From positions 2,418,001 through 2,482,000 of the forward strand of contig NW_017386025.1 in the NCBI RefSeq assembly GCF_000237925.1: a stretch of DNA of 64,000 nucleotides, written 5' to 3'. This DNA comes from Schistosoma mansoni. Its lineage: Eukaryota > Platyhelminthes > Trematoda > Strigeidida > Schistosomatidae. Each line of letters opens with the position of its first letter. Position 1 is the stretch's first letter. A model generated the notes under the pieces. It was given only the letters and a program-made list of their open reading frames with translations. It ran no database searches and was not told the origin of the DNA. Position numbers and translations under genes: made by a program. Below, piece after piece: positions 12,269-23,217 of the stretch.

Positions 12269-12899
12269 AATAATAAAGCTTTATCAATAGAGTATCAAAA
12301 ACACAGTCAAATCAGAAGTCAATGATATCTGAGTTAGACGACATATTTGAAAGTTGGTCGGTGTGTTGGGAATTATATGACCTAAACTGATTGGTCGTTA
12401 CGAGGTCTGCGTAGCACAGGGTACCTAATGGTGATCGGGTACGGATGCTTGACAGAGCGTCTTTACAGACTGCCAGGAGCTGGTCGAACACTTTGCACGA
12501 TAAAATAGATTTATACGTGTATTTATACAATGAGGCCGTGAGAAAGTTGACACGAAAAGCCTTATTCCGATATTTTATAGAGGATAATATAAACACATAT
12601 GTGGGCATATTGAAAATATTTTGATTTGTTTACTCAACAAAATCTATCTATAGACAAATTTAGATGAATCGGTTTTTCGTTTCTTGATGCAACAAAATTT
12701 GACAATACGGTCAAATAGCAGTGGCACGCGCGATAGTAGATAATAAGGAATAGTCTAACATACGATGTCCAACATGTATAACATACGATTGTCATCCAAG
12801 TGCCCTGGGAACCTCTCAGAACTTCCACCGTGTAATGTTGTAGGCTAGTTGTCAGATACCAGGGATGTTTCGGCGTAGACATTAACTCTCAGGGACTGC
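12269..12899. other. Unassigned sequence between a retroposon and gypsy pol
   Basis: Minus-strand frames at 12312-12608 and 12634-12882 have no recognisable motif. By position (beyond the integrase C-terminus) this could be the 3' non-coding part or LTR of the gypsy element, but I found no partner LTR. Confidence 0.3.
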
Positions 12900-13152
12900 A
12901 TCGTAGTCGTGGTATTTTCTTATCGTTCGAAAGTTTTGGTGGTACCATCGACAAAGGGGTTTCCCCCTAAGAAATCAGATGTTGGCCTGTTGACGTAGAT
13001 CTTAAGTTCCGTTCCTACCAATGGCATAGCACTAAGGTTTGGACTTTAAAGGACTCTTACGGTACTTCGTATGCAGCTTCGAGGGGTAGGGTGATGGTTC
13101 GCGACATGCGAAAACGCGCACACAAAATAGTTTGAATGAAAACAACAGTCAA

Positions 13153-13643
13153 TTATAATCGAGTAAAAGCAGGTTCGCTTGAATGAAACGCGTTTATAAG
13201 CTTGCTTATGCAAGAGTTTAGATCCACGTTCACTGAAGAAGTTGACTTAACCACAAATTCTTCCGGAAGTTGAAGTGTCGTTCCGTAAACCACTTTAGCT
13301 ACACTGCATCTTACGTCGGTCATTTCTGGATTACGAATTCCGAGTAACAGGAGTGCCTGCTTAACGGTAAATATTGATACATTGGCATCCGAATGTAAAG
13401 CTTTCAACTATCGATGAAAGCTGTCTACCAACCCTTTGGTTTGTGTGTGGTAAGCGGTTGTTCAGAATCATGTAATGCATCTTTATTCATATCAGACCAG
13501 CAAAATCGTTCTCCTGTGAGCTTGATGGTAGCACCATTAACTCGACGAGGAAGTTTGCACATTGTATTGAAGACACTACGTCGATGATGTTTCGGCAAGA
13601 TTACACGACCCCCTCCCCTGTAAATGCACCATAGTTTCCTCAC
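13153..13643 (-). pseudogene. gypsy integrase remnant
   Basis: Two minus-strand frames. 13425-13643 has ERFCWSDMNKD, the 'ERFYWPGM..D' segment that follows the integrase zinc finger. 13153-13407 has LLGIRN and VYGTTLQLPEEF, the conserved end of the catalytic core. The central catalytic D,D region is missing or unrecognisable. Confidence 0.65.
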
Positions 13644-13846
13644 CTATTTCCACGTGTTCGACCTCATAATCTAGGGGTTGCCGTTGACAGCTCATGCTGA
13701 AGATCAGTGTCTTCTTTAAGAAGCTAGGCGGATTTGGGAGTCTGAATCCTCTTGAAACCGTTCAAGGAAGTTATACGATGCAAAACGTCTGTAACTAGAT
13801 TATTTGGCACATAAATTTGTTGTATATTTGAAGTAAACTGCGAAAT

Positions 13847-14501
13847 TTAATCGGGTATTCTAGGCTCTCGCGGGGATCGCTTGTCTAAAGATGAGCTGAG
13901 ATGGTAAGAGGTTCGCGGCAGGTAAACGGAGTGAATTCTCGGCCTTCCATAGTGTTGAAAGTGCTGTACAGCACAGAATATATCTAGAGGTCTCCTGTCG
14001 AAACTTCCGTGCCTCGATTCAGTGTCCTGCAACCATCTCGAGAATAATGCCAGAGGTTGTGAGATTTGGCTAACCCATGGTCGTAAGACTACTCTTATTG
14101 TCGAGTCGGATGTGTCTACTGCAATACTAATGAATGCTTCGGTGTCCTGGTGTGGGAACACAACCGCTTTTTTGATAAGATCTTTTACTGTGAACAGTGC
14201 TTTTCTCGCGCTGTCGTCCAAATCGATGAATTCTGCATTTACACGAAGTGAGTCTGTTAAGGGTCTCATGATAGGCGCGCAATTTGGCATGAACCGTTGA
14301 CAGAAACTTGCCAGGTTGTTAGACATAAGTAATTGCTTGACAGCGGTCTCTTTCGGTGTAATCCGGAATGGCAGCCAATTTGCATTTCAAGAGGCGGATG
14401 CCTTGGACATAGTGTGTCCGAGAAGATCTAAGGATTCGGCTACGACACGACATTCCTAAAAGTTGAGAGTAATACCATTTATTCAGGTCGTCGGAAAACA
14501 A
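13847..14501 (-). pseudogene. gypsy RT thumb and RNase H remnant
   Basis: 14319-14501 (GIRLLKCKLAAIPDYTE) and 13847-14326 (the FCQRFMP block, RPLTDSLR, KALFTVKDLI, SIAVDTSDSTI, PLALFSRWLQDTE) match the end of RT and the RNase H start of gypsy elements. The two frames overlap by a few bases, so a frameshift separates them. Confidence 0.75.
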
Positions 14502-15660
14502 GGTCCGGATGCTTGAGGTTGTGTTGTCTATCCAGATTCAGGATCAACCATCCATTAACACAGATGTAAAGAAAGTCGAGATCTCTGAGAACATCACCAA
14601 TGAATTTCTAGAAATTTTTTACTGACCACTTATTTGACTCTAGTTATATCGTGTGATGGCTTATCGAAACACACATAGCGGCTACACTCGTATGTAATCT
14701 TCGACTTAAATGGCGTAAGTAAATGACAGAATAAAAACACATCAAATACATGAATGAATTTCGAATACGTATGTATCATACACCTGTTGATTTAGACAGA
14801 CTATCAAAGCGACGAAGCGAAACAAAATGACGCGCAGTGGAGAAGGTAAGCGAGCCAACTCTATTTAACCAAGCACGAGTTAATGTGCTTAGTCAAACAA
14901 AAATAAATTACAGATATGTGATGAATAGAGTAGGCATTGCAGGCAAACACGATCGTATAAAAATAGTCACGATTAATAAGAAGATAGGTGACGAGGTCAA
15001 GGTGTAGCTTGAGAAGAATGGATAAATAGGTGTCCAGAAGCTCTAATAACCTATGTGGGTTTGACACAGAGCCTTCCACTACAAGTTTGTGAGGAACTTC
15101 TTAGGCAAAAAGTGATATGCAAGATGCATAGGATTTGAAGGGAGTGATGAGAGCCGTTATAAGAATGTCACCCGCGGTCACGGGAACTTGATTATACACT
15201 TTAGCCAAGTCGGTTCTCGAGGGACATTCATACTTCTCAGGGTCGCCCTCAGTTCGTGGATGCGGCAAAGGATAACAAAGGTGAGTGCTTTCCTTGTTGA
15301 ATTATCGATAGTCTCCTGTTGGATGTCAGTCGATGCAGCTTTTTCTAGAGAGCATGTACTTATTAGATGCTCATGAGCTGTTAAATGGTCAGAAAATTAC
15401 CATCGCATGTGCGAATTCGTTCTTGACCAAACTTAGCTTTTCTCAGACCAGTCGGCGACCTTTTTGGAAATACAGGTGAGCCTTAGTGTTTACGTGATGT
15501 GTAAGACTGTTGGTTACGATCGGTAATTTTTGTCGTGTTTTGTGAAGTCCAGGGTACCCGTTGAGTGTCCGTTGAAGGTATGGATCAATTTTATGTTTTA
15601 ATCATGACCAGGCATAACCTACAGCCAGAACATGAAGTCTCGTTAACAGATAACTGCCGT

Positions 15661-16063
15661 CTACGGACCTTCGCGTACCCGGGTTAACCAGTACTTTACG
15701 GCTTGTAGCAGGTCCACGCTAATGATTGGCATAGTTGTGTCCGTGCCAACGAAAATCCAATCGATAAGTTTGCGTAAACCCATGTTAACGTAGGCGTGAC
15801 TTTCACCGTGACTATCGATTTTCATTTTTCGTCTGTGCGTTGGAGACTGCATTTTGTGGGCGATCATTATCCGTGGGAAGGACGCTGACTTCTTCGCCAG
15901 CATTAATGAAGCAATCAACCATCGTTATCGATTCAGTGATGTGTGACAGGAAGTTTAATTGGCCAGCTACAGTTGCCCTTAACACGTGCCTTTTGATGAG
16001 CTTCCTGAAGGTTTTTTGTGACAGAAAGCATGAGGTTGGAGAAACTAGTGTGGAAATCGACAT
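15661..16063 (-). pseudogene. gypsy protease remnant with destroyed active site
   Basis: Two overlapping minus-strand frames. The upstream one contains FINAGEEVSVLP, aligned with the family's F(V/I)DTGA..SVLP; the downstream one has LRKLIDWIFVGTDTTMPIISVDLL. The catalytic Asp is replaced by Asn and a frameshift divides the domain. Confidence 0.65.
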
Positions 16064-16080
16064 CTTTCATAATTAGCTTC

Positions 16081-16630
16081 TTTGACAGGTTTTAAATCGT
16101 CTACGATCACGATGAGAAGCTATAAGACTATTGACAGCATAAAAGGGCTTGGCAATTTCGTCTTGAGTCGATTGAGCTTTTTCTTAGACGGAACAATCCT
16201 AGATGCCGAGTGTTTGGATTATATTCAGGATCGGATTGTCAGACGAACCCAGTTAGTCTACGGTGTTTGTTGAATTGAAATAAGGATCGCTCAAACATGT
16301 TGGGGAATTTTAGATGTGAAGGGTGGTCCAAAACGGCCCTCTTTTAAAGTTCGCTGGCCATTGACATTTTTCATATGCGGCAATATTTCTGTTGCCAAGC
16401 TGTGTCGCAGTTCAATATTGTGGGAGAGCTGGTTCAGACTATGTTGGCTCATTACTGGTACTTACAAATTTTGCTTTGGTCTTTTATTGAAGAACGGTCG
16501 ATTGGTCCACTCGTAACTTACGACTCAATAACAATAGAAGCAAACACCAGTTTTCCACTTTTTTGGTCAAAGATCACTTTTTCCTTCGGGTATTATCGTG
16601 TCTAGTTCCTTCTATTAAAAAATACCTCGA
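16081..16630. other. Junction sequence, possibly gypsy gag remnant (-)
   Basis: It lies directly upstream, in minus-strand sense, of the protease remnant, where gag would be. No gag motif could be confirmed. Plus-strand frames here look like chance. Confidence 0.3.
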
Positions 16631-18330
16631 ATGACTGGAAAGTGCAATAAACGCAGCGTTCAGGCTGTCGATATCCCGTTGACAGAGGCATGCAGTGAGA
16701 CGAGTGCAAAAACTGGTACCACGAAGTTTGCACAAATCTAACGCCTGCGGCTTTGAAACGGTTCAGTGGGAATGTTTGTGTATGGATATGTCAACAATGC
16801 TGTCTGGACGCAAATAGCCTGTTAACTGAGGCCATCTTAATGGTCAATGCTGCGAAAAAGTGGCTCGGCAAGCACGGTCGGGACACGTCGGTCAGAACTC
16901 ATTCATTTATAGAACTCAATCTGTCGACACGCAGACTGATGTGAGGCAAGTACAGGTGAGTTCGAAAAGTGCTGACTCACATCGTCCAAAGGAGGAAGGA
17001 CAGCCTCCAAAGAGGTCTGTCCCAGCCAAAAACTCGGGAAAAGAAGTTCCCTTTGTCTCCCGTTTTTTTCAAAATAGTACCTAGCAGGAAACTTCCAGAA
17101 GCTGAAATCTCAAGGCTCAGTCGGTTTCCAGCGCGAAACACGATTTGACATTCTAAGTCGTCCTCAACCCTCCGGAATCCCATAGTATGTCTGACGCGAC
17201 TGTGGTCACTACTCAAAACAACGTCGACGAACGGGTACAGGTCGTAAGCAAAAAAGGACGAAAAAGGGAATCCTGCCACTACCAAAGTAGTCGAGAAACC
17301 GAAGTCTGATCACAGCGAAAGATTAGTAATTTTTCATAGAATCAAGGAGAGTGAAAGCTCAGAACCGAAAGCTCGTTTTGAGCATGACATCGTGTTGATA
17401 AAACAGCTACTCAACCAAGTTATGCCCCAAAATATCTCCGGAGTCACCTTGCTAGAGGTGTGTAGACTGGGTAGCCTGGCGAATTTGAAGCCTAATCAGT
17501 CCAGACTGTTCAAAGTAGTATTTAAATCCTCAAACGAACGCGACCTTAATTCACAAAACGGACATAAATTAAAGGGTTCAGGAGTTTTTCTCCGTAAGGA
17601 CTTACCGCTGGCGGACCGTGTAAAAAGACGGGAAGCCGAAAAAGAACTACAGCTCAGATTAGACGCTGGCGAAAAAGACCTGAAAATTGTAAATTTTCGG
17701 GTTGTGAGGCTTCAACAGAGGAGCACGAGGCCACTTAAATAGGCTTCGGATCTGTTGCACCAATGCCTGGAGCGCGCTCAAAAAGCACTCGGAACTATGT
17801 GTACAGATGGAATCGACTAAGTCAGACATAATCACAGTCACAGAAACTTGGCTGACTCAGTCTATTGATAGTAGAGAACTTGATTTCGAGGGTTTTACAT
17901 CAGTAAGAGCCGACAGAATACAAAAGCGTAAAGGAAGGGGTATCTCTATTCATAAGGAATGCTATTCCATTCGCCATTATCAACAGTGTATCCCATGAGA
18001 GTGAGACGTATGAATTAGTTAGCTGCCGCCTAAAATGCAAGGGACAAGAGCTGCTGCTTGGTTTGATCTATAGCAATCCAAGCTGTGAGGTAAATGAGGT
18101 CCTGCTAAGCAGTCCCAACACTTGGTCACGAGGTGGTCGATGTCTAATCCTAGGGGACTTTAGTGCACCCATGGTGGACTGGAGAAATCTGCGAACTGAA
18201 TCGTCAGATAATTCCTCCGAATAGGAACTAGTTGATGCGGTTATCACATGTGCCCTAGTGCAACATGTGAAAGAAGAAGCAACCAGTTCTGGTACCCAAA
18301 TTTCATTCGCAAATTACAGGTAATCAACCT
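16631..18330 (+). mobile_element. CR1-like LINE, 5' half (ORF1 and endonuclease), truncated
   Basis: An ORF1-like part starts near 16631 (MTGKCNKRSVQ). It has a Cys-rich GNVCVWICQQCC segment at about 16770, then RTQSVDTQTDVRQVQVSSKS near 16910, then at 17392-17742 LKVVFKSSNERD-like and GEKDLKIVNFRVVRLQ text ending RSTRP before a stop. The endonuclease follows: at 17807 a DIITVTETWL segment, DFEGFTSVRADR, then after a frameshift LLLGLIYSNPS and LILGDFSAPMVDW up to about 18330, where homology stops before any RT. DIITVTETWL and GDF are hallmarks of the apurinic-type endonuclease of CR1/jockey elements. Frameshifts and stops show it is inactive. Confidence 0.8.
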
Positions 18331-19096
18331 GTGGGACTATAGTTCAGTTCGGTATCGGTACGTTTATCTTGGCTACTATAATACTAGATCTAACTCCGAA
18401 AACGTAGACTTGTTATGATGTGACCAACCAACCTGTAAGATCTTGTGTGGAAGTCACATCCTTGTCTATTCTTACTCGTCGTATTGTGAAAATCAATAAC
18501 ACAATGTTTAGCACTTCTGAAGAACACACTGGAGCTGGGGAAAAAGTAATAAATTCAGTGTGAGTAAGGATTAGGTACATAGCGTGGTAAAGCCTGCAAA
18601 GCCGAGCCATGCCATGCCGAACAATTGTTCCTTTGTTCAAAACTTTTTGACCTCCTCTAAGTGTTACATAGTGAATATAGCTTTTCTCGGTAATCATATG
18701 CTCGGCTTTAAAGATCGTGTGGTTAAGAACCAACACCACCACCATAATAACCTTGTCCATAATTAACTGAATTTCTCAAACTCATTTTTTCTGGCGGTAC
18801 GGATGATTTAACAAACCACAAAAATATTTGTGAACTACGTCTATCAACATAGTCTATATGAGACTCATTCAGAATATGAAATAAGTTCCACTCCAGATTG
18901 ATCCCTTTGAAATCGCAGTTTTATCTTAACTCACTTCCGCAGTAAATGCGCTAAAGGTCCAAAACCGCTACTAACAGATAATTTAGGGTCTAATTTCACT
19001 TCAGCAGCATTATTGTTATCCACAAAGCCAACTTGAACCAAAGGCACAAAGCCAAAGAAACATCTAATCATTTCTAAATCTCACTTGTCCTCGACA
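18331..19096. other. Non-coding stretch before the solo LTR
   Basis: Frames at 18413-18760 (-) and 18584-18766 (+) are opposite shadows with no motif. Nothing else was recognised. Confidence 0.35.
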
Positions 19097-19101
19097 GAAT
19101 G

Positions 19102-19617
19102 TGCTGTGACTCTAAGATCGGCTAATTGTCATGTGATTTATTCGCCAATCGAAACACGACTTACACAGTTTTGGTACTGTATCAAACCAGTGATGTTCGG
19201 CCGGTATGAGCAGACCAGTATCCTTATTGCTTCTTTTACCTCCTACTCCTTCCTGTTGAGTCCAGAACGCTAGAGACAGCCTCCACCATGCGAATCCTTT
19301 ATTCCAAACATACTTCGTTTACATAACAGACAAACAGACTGCATCACACCACAAAATATGAAATAACCTTAGTACAAGATAAAGCCAAAAAGTGGTAGTG
19401 AACGTGGAAGACTGTTTTAATAAACGGGGCTTTATTTCAGAATAGTAAATCGTATAATAATAGTCTATAGGTCAAAACAAATCTTGTAGTAGGAGGAGTA
19501 TAGATATACATAATCTAGTTACTCAATAGTTATACAGTGAGAGAATATATATATAATATTGGCCCATTAATAGTTCTCAGGGGTTACCCGTAATTTAATC
19601 TCCACTAGGATATAACA
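19102..19617 (-). mobile_element. Solo LTR (516 bp) with 5-bp target duplication GAATG
   Basis: It starts TGCTGTGACTC and ends GGATATAACA (TG...CA), and is flanked by GAATG at 19097-19101 and GAATG at 19618-19622. The same repeat occurs at 51436-51918 and, more diverged, at 5640-6020. Read on the minus strand it has an AT-rich TATA-like stretch (near 19545-19560) and then AATAAA (near 19435), the order expected for an LTR. The left edge is inferred from the TG and the matching pentamer. Confidence 0.75.
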
Positions 19618-19624
19618 GAATGAT
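19611..19624. repeat. SINE target-site duplication, left copy
   Basis: TATAACAGAATGAT, identical to 19930-19943. Its first seven bases are the end of the solo LTR and the rest is the LTR's own target duplication and flank. Confidence 0.85.
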
Positions 19625-19646
19625 AAGCAAAGATGGATAGTGGCTA

Positions 19647-19707
19647 GCAGTGGAATCCAGGACGCGCGTTTCGTCCTATTTGGGACTCGTCAGCTGGATG
19701 TACCTGC
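19647..19707 (-). ncRNA. Hammerhead ribozyme (type I, schistosome Smalpha)
   Basis: Minus-strand RNA. Stem I pairs GCAG...AUCCAG at the 5' end with CUGGAU...CUGC at the 3' end, with a 4-nt internal loop on each side (GUAC and UCCA). The core CUGACGA is at 19693-19687, stem II is GUCC/GGAC with an AAUA-type loop, and core GAAA is at 19672-19669. Stem III is very short (ACG/CGU), and the cleavage triplet GUC puts the cut between 19661 and 19660. All invariant core bases are present (C3 U4 G5 A6 N7 G8 A9, G12 A13 A14, H17 = C). The internal loop of stem I facing loop II is the known tertiary contact needed for activity in cells. Schistosome hammerheads are known for the short stem III. Confidence 0.95.
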
Positions 19708-19730
19708 ATCTGATAGTTGATGTTCACTCT

Positions 19731-19743
19731 GGGACTCGAACCC
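19731..19743 (-). promoter_or_regulatory. RNA polymerase III B box of the SINE
   Basis: GGGTTCGAGTCCC on the minus strand, a perfect match to GGTTCGANNCC with flanks. It lies 24 nt upstream of the ribozyme. Confidence 0.85.
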
Positions 19744-19773
19744 AGCACCTTTCGCTTCAAACGCCATCGCGTT

Positions 19774-19786
19774 ATCTACTCGGTCA
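19774..19786 (-). promoter_or_regulatory. RNA polymerase III A box of the SINE (weak)
   Basis: TGACCGAGTAGAT on the minus strand, 30 nt upstream of the B box, resembling the TRGYNNANNNG A box. Confidence 0.6.
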
Positions 19787-19929
19787 CTGAGTCCTGATAG
19801 CGACTTGCTTGTGCAATGGGGTGAAGTCGAGGCAATACGCACAGTATGCACATATGCCAATTAGAGACTGACCAGTTTCAGTCCTAAAAACATCAATGGG
19901 AAGATCCAAACAAACAATACTAAGTAAAT

Positions 19930-19943
19930 TATAACAGAATGAT
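19930..19943. repeat. SINE target-site duplication, right copy
   Basis: TATAACAGAATGAT, an exact match to 19611-19624. Confidence 0.85.
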
Positions 19944-20945
19944 TTTTGAGAAACTTATTTAAATCATAATACTCATGATCATGTGGTGGTACGGGTTCCT
20001 AACTACACGGTCTTCGAAGCTGAACACATAATTACTGAGAAGATTCACTTTCACACATTTGACACGGAGAGAGAGACAACAATGGTGAACGCGTGAACAT
20101 TCATTAATTCAATCGGATGCCATGGCTCAGACTCTCAGACGTGATAATGCTGTATAACTTATCTTCACACACGCACTAAATATGTTGTCCAATCTTCGAC
20201 CCAAATGTGTTCTTCAAAAGTGCTGGACGTTAGAATGTATTAGTAATGGTAAGTAGTGATATTTCATTCTCAAATAACAATCTGTTACACGAGGAGTGTC
20301 GGTTTACAGGCAAGATCAAATTATTACAGGAGATACAGTTTTCAGTGCAATGGGTTTCTCAGTTAGGTTGATATTTTATAAGGCACATTGATCAGAGGAT
20401 TATGGGGAATAACGCGTCTCACATATGAATGTCACTAATATTAGTAAGACTCGTATTGTCAATGTGACATTTGGTTCCCTTTATGGAGGTCGCGTTACAA
20501 CATGTGACTGATAGTCGTGAGTAAATCCACGCAAATTTGAGAGCTTCTATAAACCGTGACTTTATACCACTGTGGAACGTCCGAGGCATTAATGATGGCG
20601 CAGGACGAAGCCACTCATTTCACACATGTTTTCGGTGGCTTATATGGAGGGGATGTAAAAAAGGGTGAGCAATGGTACAAGTCATAATACACAGATCAGA
20701 TTATATGTGATCTACAGATGTTGAGGATAAATAGCGGATCAAAGAATATGCGAGAGTTGGGAATTGTAAAATTTTCAGAATAAGGAAACAAAAAATTGAA
20801 GGACTCACAAGAATTTAGGACATTATGAGCCTCTTATAATCGCCGTAGCTGATCAGCATCCATGCGATTAGTGAGTTATGTGTGTACTTGTAATGGAAAA
20901 AGATAACATGACACTTGGGAGGAATAACGCAATTTTAACCATTAG
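19944..20945. other. Non-coding stretch, nothing recognised
   Basis: No exon, motif or shared repeat could be supported. It may be the far 3' part of the antisense LINE that follows. Confidence 0.3.
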
Positions 20946-20949
20946 ATAG

Positions 20950-22300
20950 ATTCAGAATCTAAAAGTGAGCGTTAGGAGCATAAGGGCCCGACTACTGATC
21001 AATGAGTAATGGGAGAGGGTAATTCATGTGTTCTACCATTTGACTATATCCACATAAATGACAATGGGGTCCGTCATATTCATTATCGGTCTAAATATTA
21101 GGCGGTCCATAATAGTGTCTTATTGGTGTGCAGAAGTTCAGGGAATAGTTGATGAAGCTCGTCAGTGCCAAGTAACAGTGTTATTAGTCTTCTGGACTTG
21201 GTGATAGTGTCACAATTGCGGATAGGTATTGGCAACCTATTCCATAATAAACCATAACGCAATGTAAAAACTTACAACTCATTGGTTTTCGGTGTTTTAC
21301 TGAGAGCAGTGTATATGTGTTGTTTCTCAGTGTGTAGACTGGACCATGGATCATGGTTGGGCAGGAGGTAGACCGTGAGTCCATATATTGCTTTGTAAAG
21401 AAATACTAGATTGTTCCTCAGCCGACGGTACCATATAGGTTCTAAGGGGAGGTGCCTACACTTGTCTGTGTAGTTGAGAGTGGAGTCACATCGTAGCAAT
21501 CAGCGTGTGAAGCGTCTTTGGGTATCTTCTTCTCTTACCTGTGGTATTCATGTTTGAGAAGATAAAAGAGCAGTAGTCAAGGGAGGGTCATATACATACT
21601 TTGTAAATAGTAAACCTAGCATCTGTTGTCAAGGAAATTTTCATTATGAAACCAATTAACCGTCTGGAATTAGAAATAATAGAGGAGGCATGTTCTTCAC
21701 ATTTTAGGCTCCCTGTGTAATGGATACCTAGATCGTGGACTGATTTCATTGTTTGAACCCTAAATTTATTTAAGTGAAGTTGTAGTTAATAGGGATGTTT
21801 TCCATAGTGCATGATCCCACACTGGTTGAGGTTAGATGGTAATTGCAATTTTTCGCTTCAGATAGTTAGGTTATTTAAGTCACTTTGAATCTGGGATCCA
21901 ATTTCACTTAGAATTTTAGGCCTAAAGCTGTATACTATTTCGAGATCATCAGCGTATAAGTATGGTCTCCCAAATATTTTGGTGTTACATTTATCATTTG
22001 TATGCATAAGAAACGAGAGTGGACCTAATATAATCCCCTGGATGAGTCCACCAGTTATGGGTCTTGTTGATGAGAGAGAGTCATTGTACTTTACCATTTG
22101 TTTACATTCTGTTAAGAATGAGGCAACCCATGAATATTGTGGGTTGTTGATCTCGAAGGACTTTAGTTTGACGAGAGGCCCTTCTTGTAGTACCTTATCA
22201 AAGTATTTCTTAGTGTCTAGGAATTGGACTGATTCAAAGAGTCCATTGTTTCTTTTCAGAGTTATGTTGTTCAGGACTTTATTTTGACGAGAAGCTTTTT
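20950..22300 (-). mobile_element. CR1/jockey-like LINE, RT and 3' end, antisense
   Basis: Minus-strand RT blocks: VLNNITLKRN and FLDTKKYFDKVLQEG near 22200, SWVASFLTECKQMVKYN near 22110, then ITGGLIQGIILGPLSFL and YLYADDLEIVYSF at 21858-22097. Later come LRNNLVFLYKAIYGL and, near 21230, NRLPIPIRNCDTITK, the 'WN.LP..' block at the end of CR1-type proteins. The YADD catalytic motif is intact, but the frame is broken several times. The GG(L/V)(R/I)QG.(I/V)LGP.LF arrangement is typical of the CR1/jockey group. Confidence 0.82.
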
Positions 22301-23217
22301 GCTGGTTCTTACGATACGACTAGTCAGTGTGGACAATGATGGGACTCCCATGTAAGTTCCTATAGACTAGGTAATCACACCATGACAAATCCACAATTTC
22401 TAGATAAGGTCTATTATTAGAGTATTACCAATATTGAGTTAGATCATGATTCTACAATTATACAATTCTTCCGAAACTCGTAACAAGTAGCGAGTTGGAG
22501 AACAATGCCATCAATCAAATAGATCCACTGGTTTATTTGTTCTTTTAAAACTACTAGTCATCCAATTGAGTTTCATAAGCTTAACAAACAGGTGCTATCC
22601 ATCTCTCAAACATTGTTCCATAACTTAGTGTTAGTCTGGAGTCAGGACTCACACTCGATTGCTTCAGGACCTTGGAAAACCTTTATCCATTAAATCATTC
22701 CAACTTTCCAACTGTTATCAGGTTAGAGGTTCTGAACATTTGGTCGATAGGGCTTTATTGATATGTGTAGACCTGTAGGGTCAGTGAAAAGGCACAGCCC
22801 TAGCTAAATCATCCCTTGTCAGGTCACTAAATATCAATTGGTTCAATGATCCTCGTCAAGATCAAGGACAACCAACACGCATCAGTTAATTGCGCTTCAT
22901 GAACTGGCCAATTCGGAGTGGTCGCACTATGTTCCTTGTACCTATTCATACTAATATATTTCCATAACAACGTCGCTTGCTTTGTATGGCTACCAAAGTA
23001 GCCATGGTACCTGAATACGACGAAAGGGCAATCCAAGTTAGGTACAATCGGTGTGACTTTTATATGGGCTCAAAACTGATAGCTCTATTTTGAACGTAGA
23101 TTTAATTTCGATTGTAGTCATCATTTCACCCCGTTCTTATAATATTGCTGCATTGGTCATATACCACATAATAATAATATATTTCTGCAACGGCAGGTAC
23201 ACGCCATTTTTACAGGC
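22301..23217. other. Non-coding stretch, nothing recognised
   Basis: A minus-strand frame at 22827-23036 has no motif. No repeats shared with the rest of the window were noticed. Confidence 0.3.

Larger units (their letters stand above)
12900..16080 (-). mobile_element. Degenerate Ty3/gypsy LTR retrotransposon, antisense
   Basis: On the minus strand the remains of gypsy Pol follow in the normal order. A protease-like segment at 15661-16063 ends in VSVLP and continues into a VFVGTDTTMPIISVDLLQ stretch. An RT start block at 15090-15230 has KVYNQVPV followed by the TALITPF region. The RT end and RNase H at 13847-14501 show FCQRFMPNCAPIMRPLTDSLR, then SIAVDTSDSTIRVVL. Integrase zinc-region and C-terminal pieces lie at 13425-13643 (ERFCWSDMNKD) and 13153-13407 (LLLGIRNPEM then VVYGTTLQLPEEFV). 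Many stops and frameshifts show it is dead. The protease active-site DTGA is changed to NAGE. Close relatives in flukes are the Boudicca/Gulliver/Saci types; which one is not settled. LTRs were not located. Confidence 0.8.
19625..19929 (-). mobile_element. Smalpha-type SINE (tRNA-derived, with hammerhead ribozyme)
   Basis: About 305 bp in minus-strand sense, bounded by a perfect 14-bp direct repeat. The order in sense is an upstream part, then A box (19774-19786), B box (19731-19743), then the self-cleaving hammerhead (19707-19647) and a short 3' end. This is the layout described for the Smalpha family of S. mansoni. The intact target duplication and the intact ribozyme core imply a fairly recent insertion. 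Confidence 0.9.

Noticed and set aside
19725-19800. Possible genuine tRNA gene (good B box)
   Set aside because: The rest does not form a cloverleaf, and the block lies inside a SINE with target duplications.
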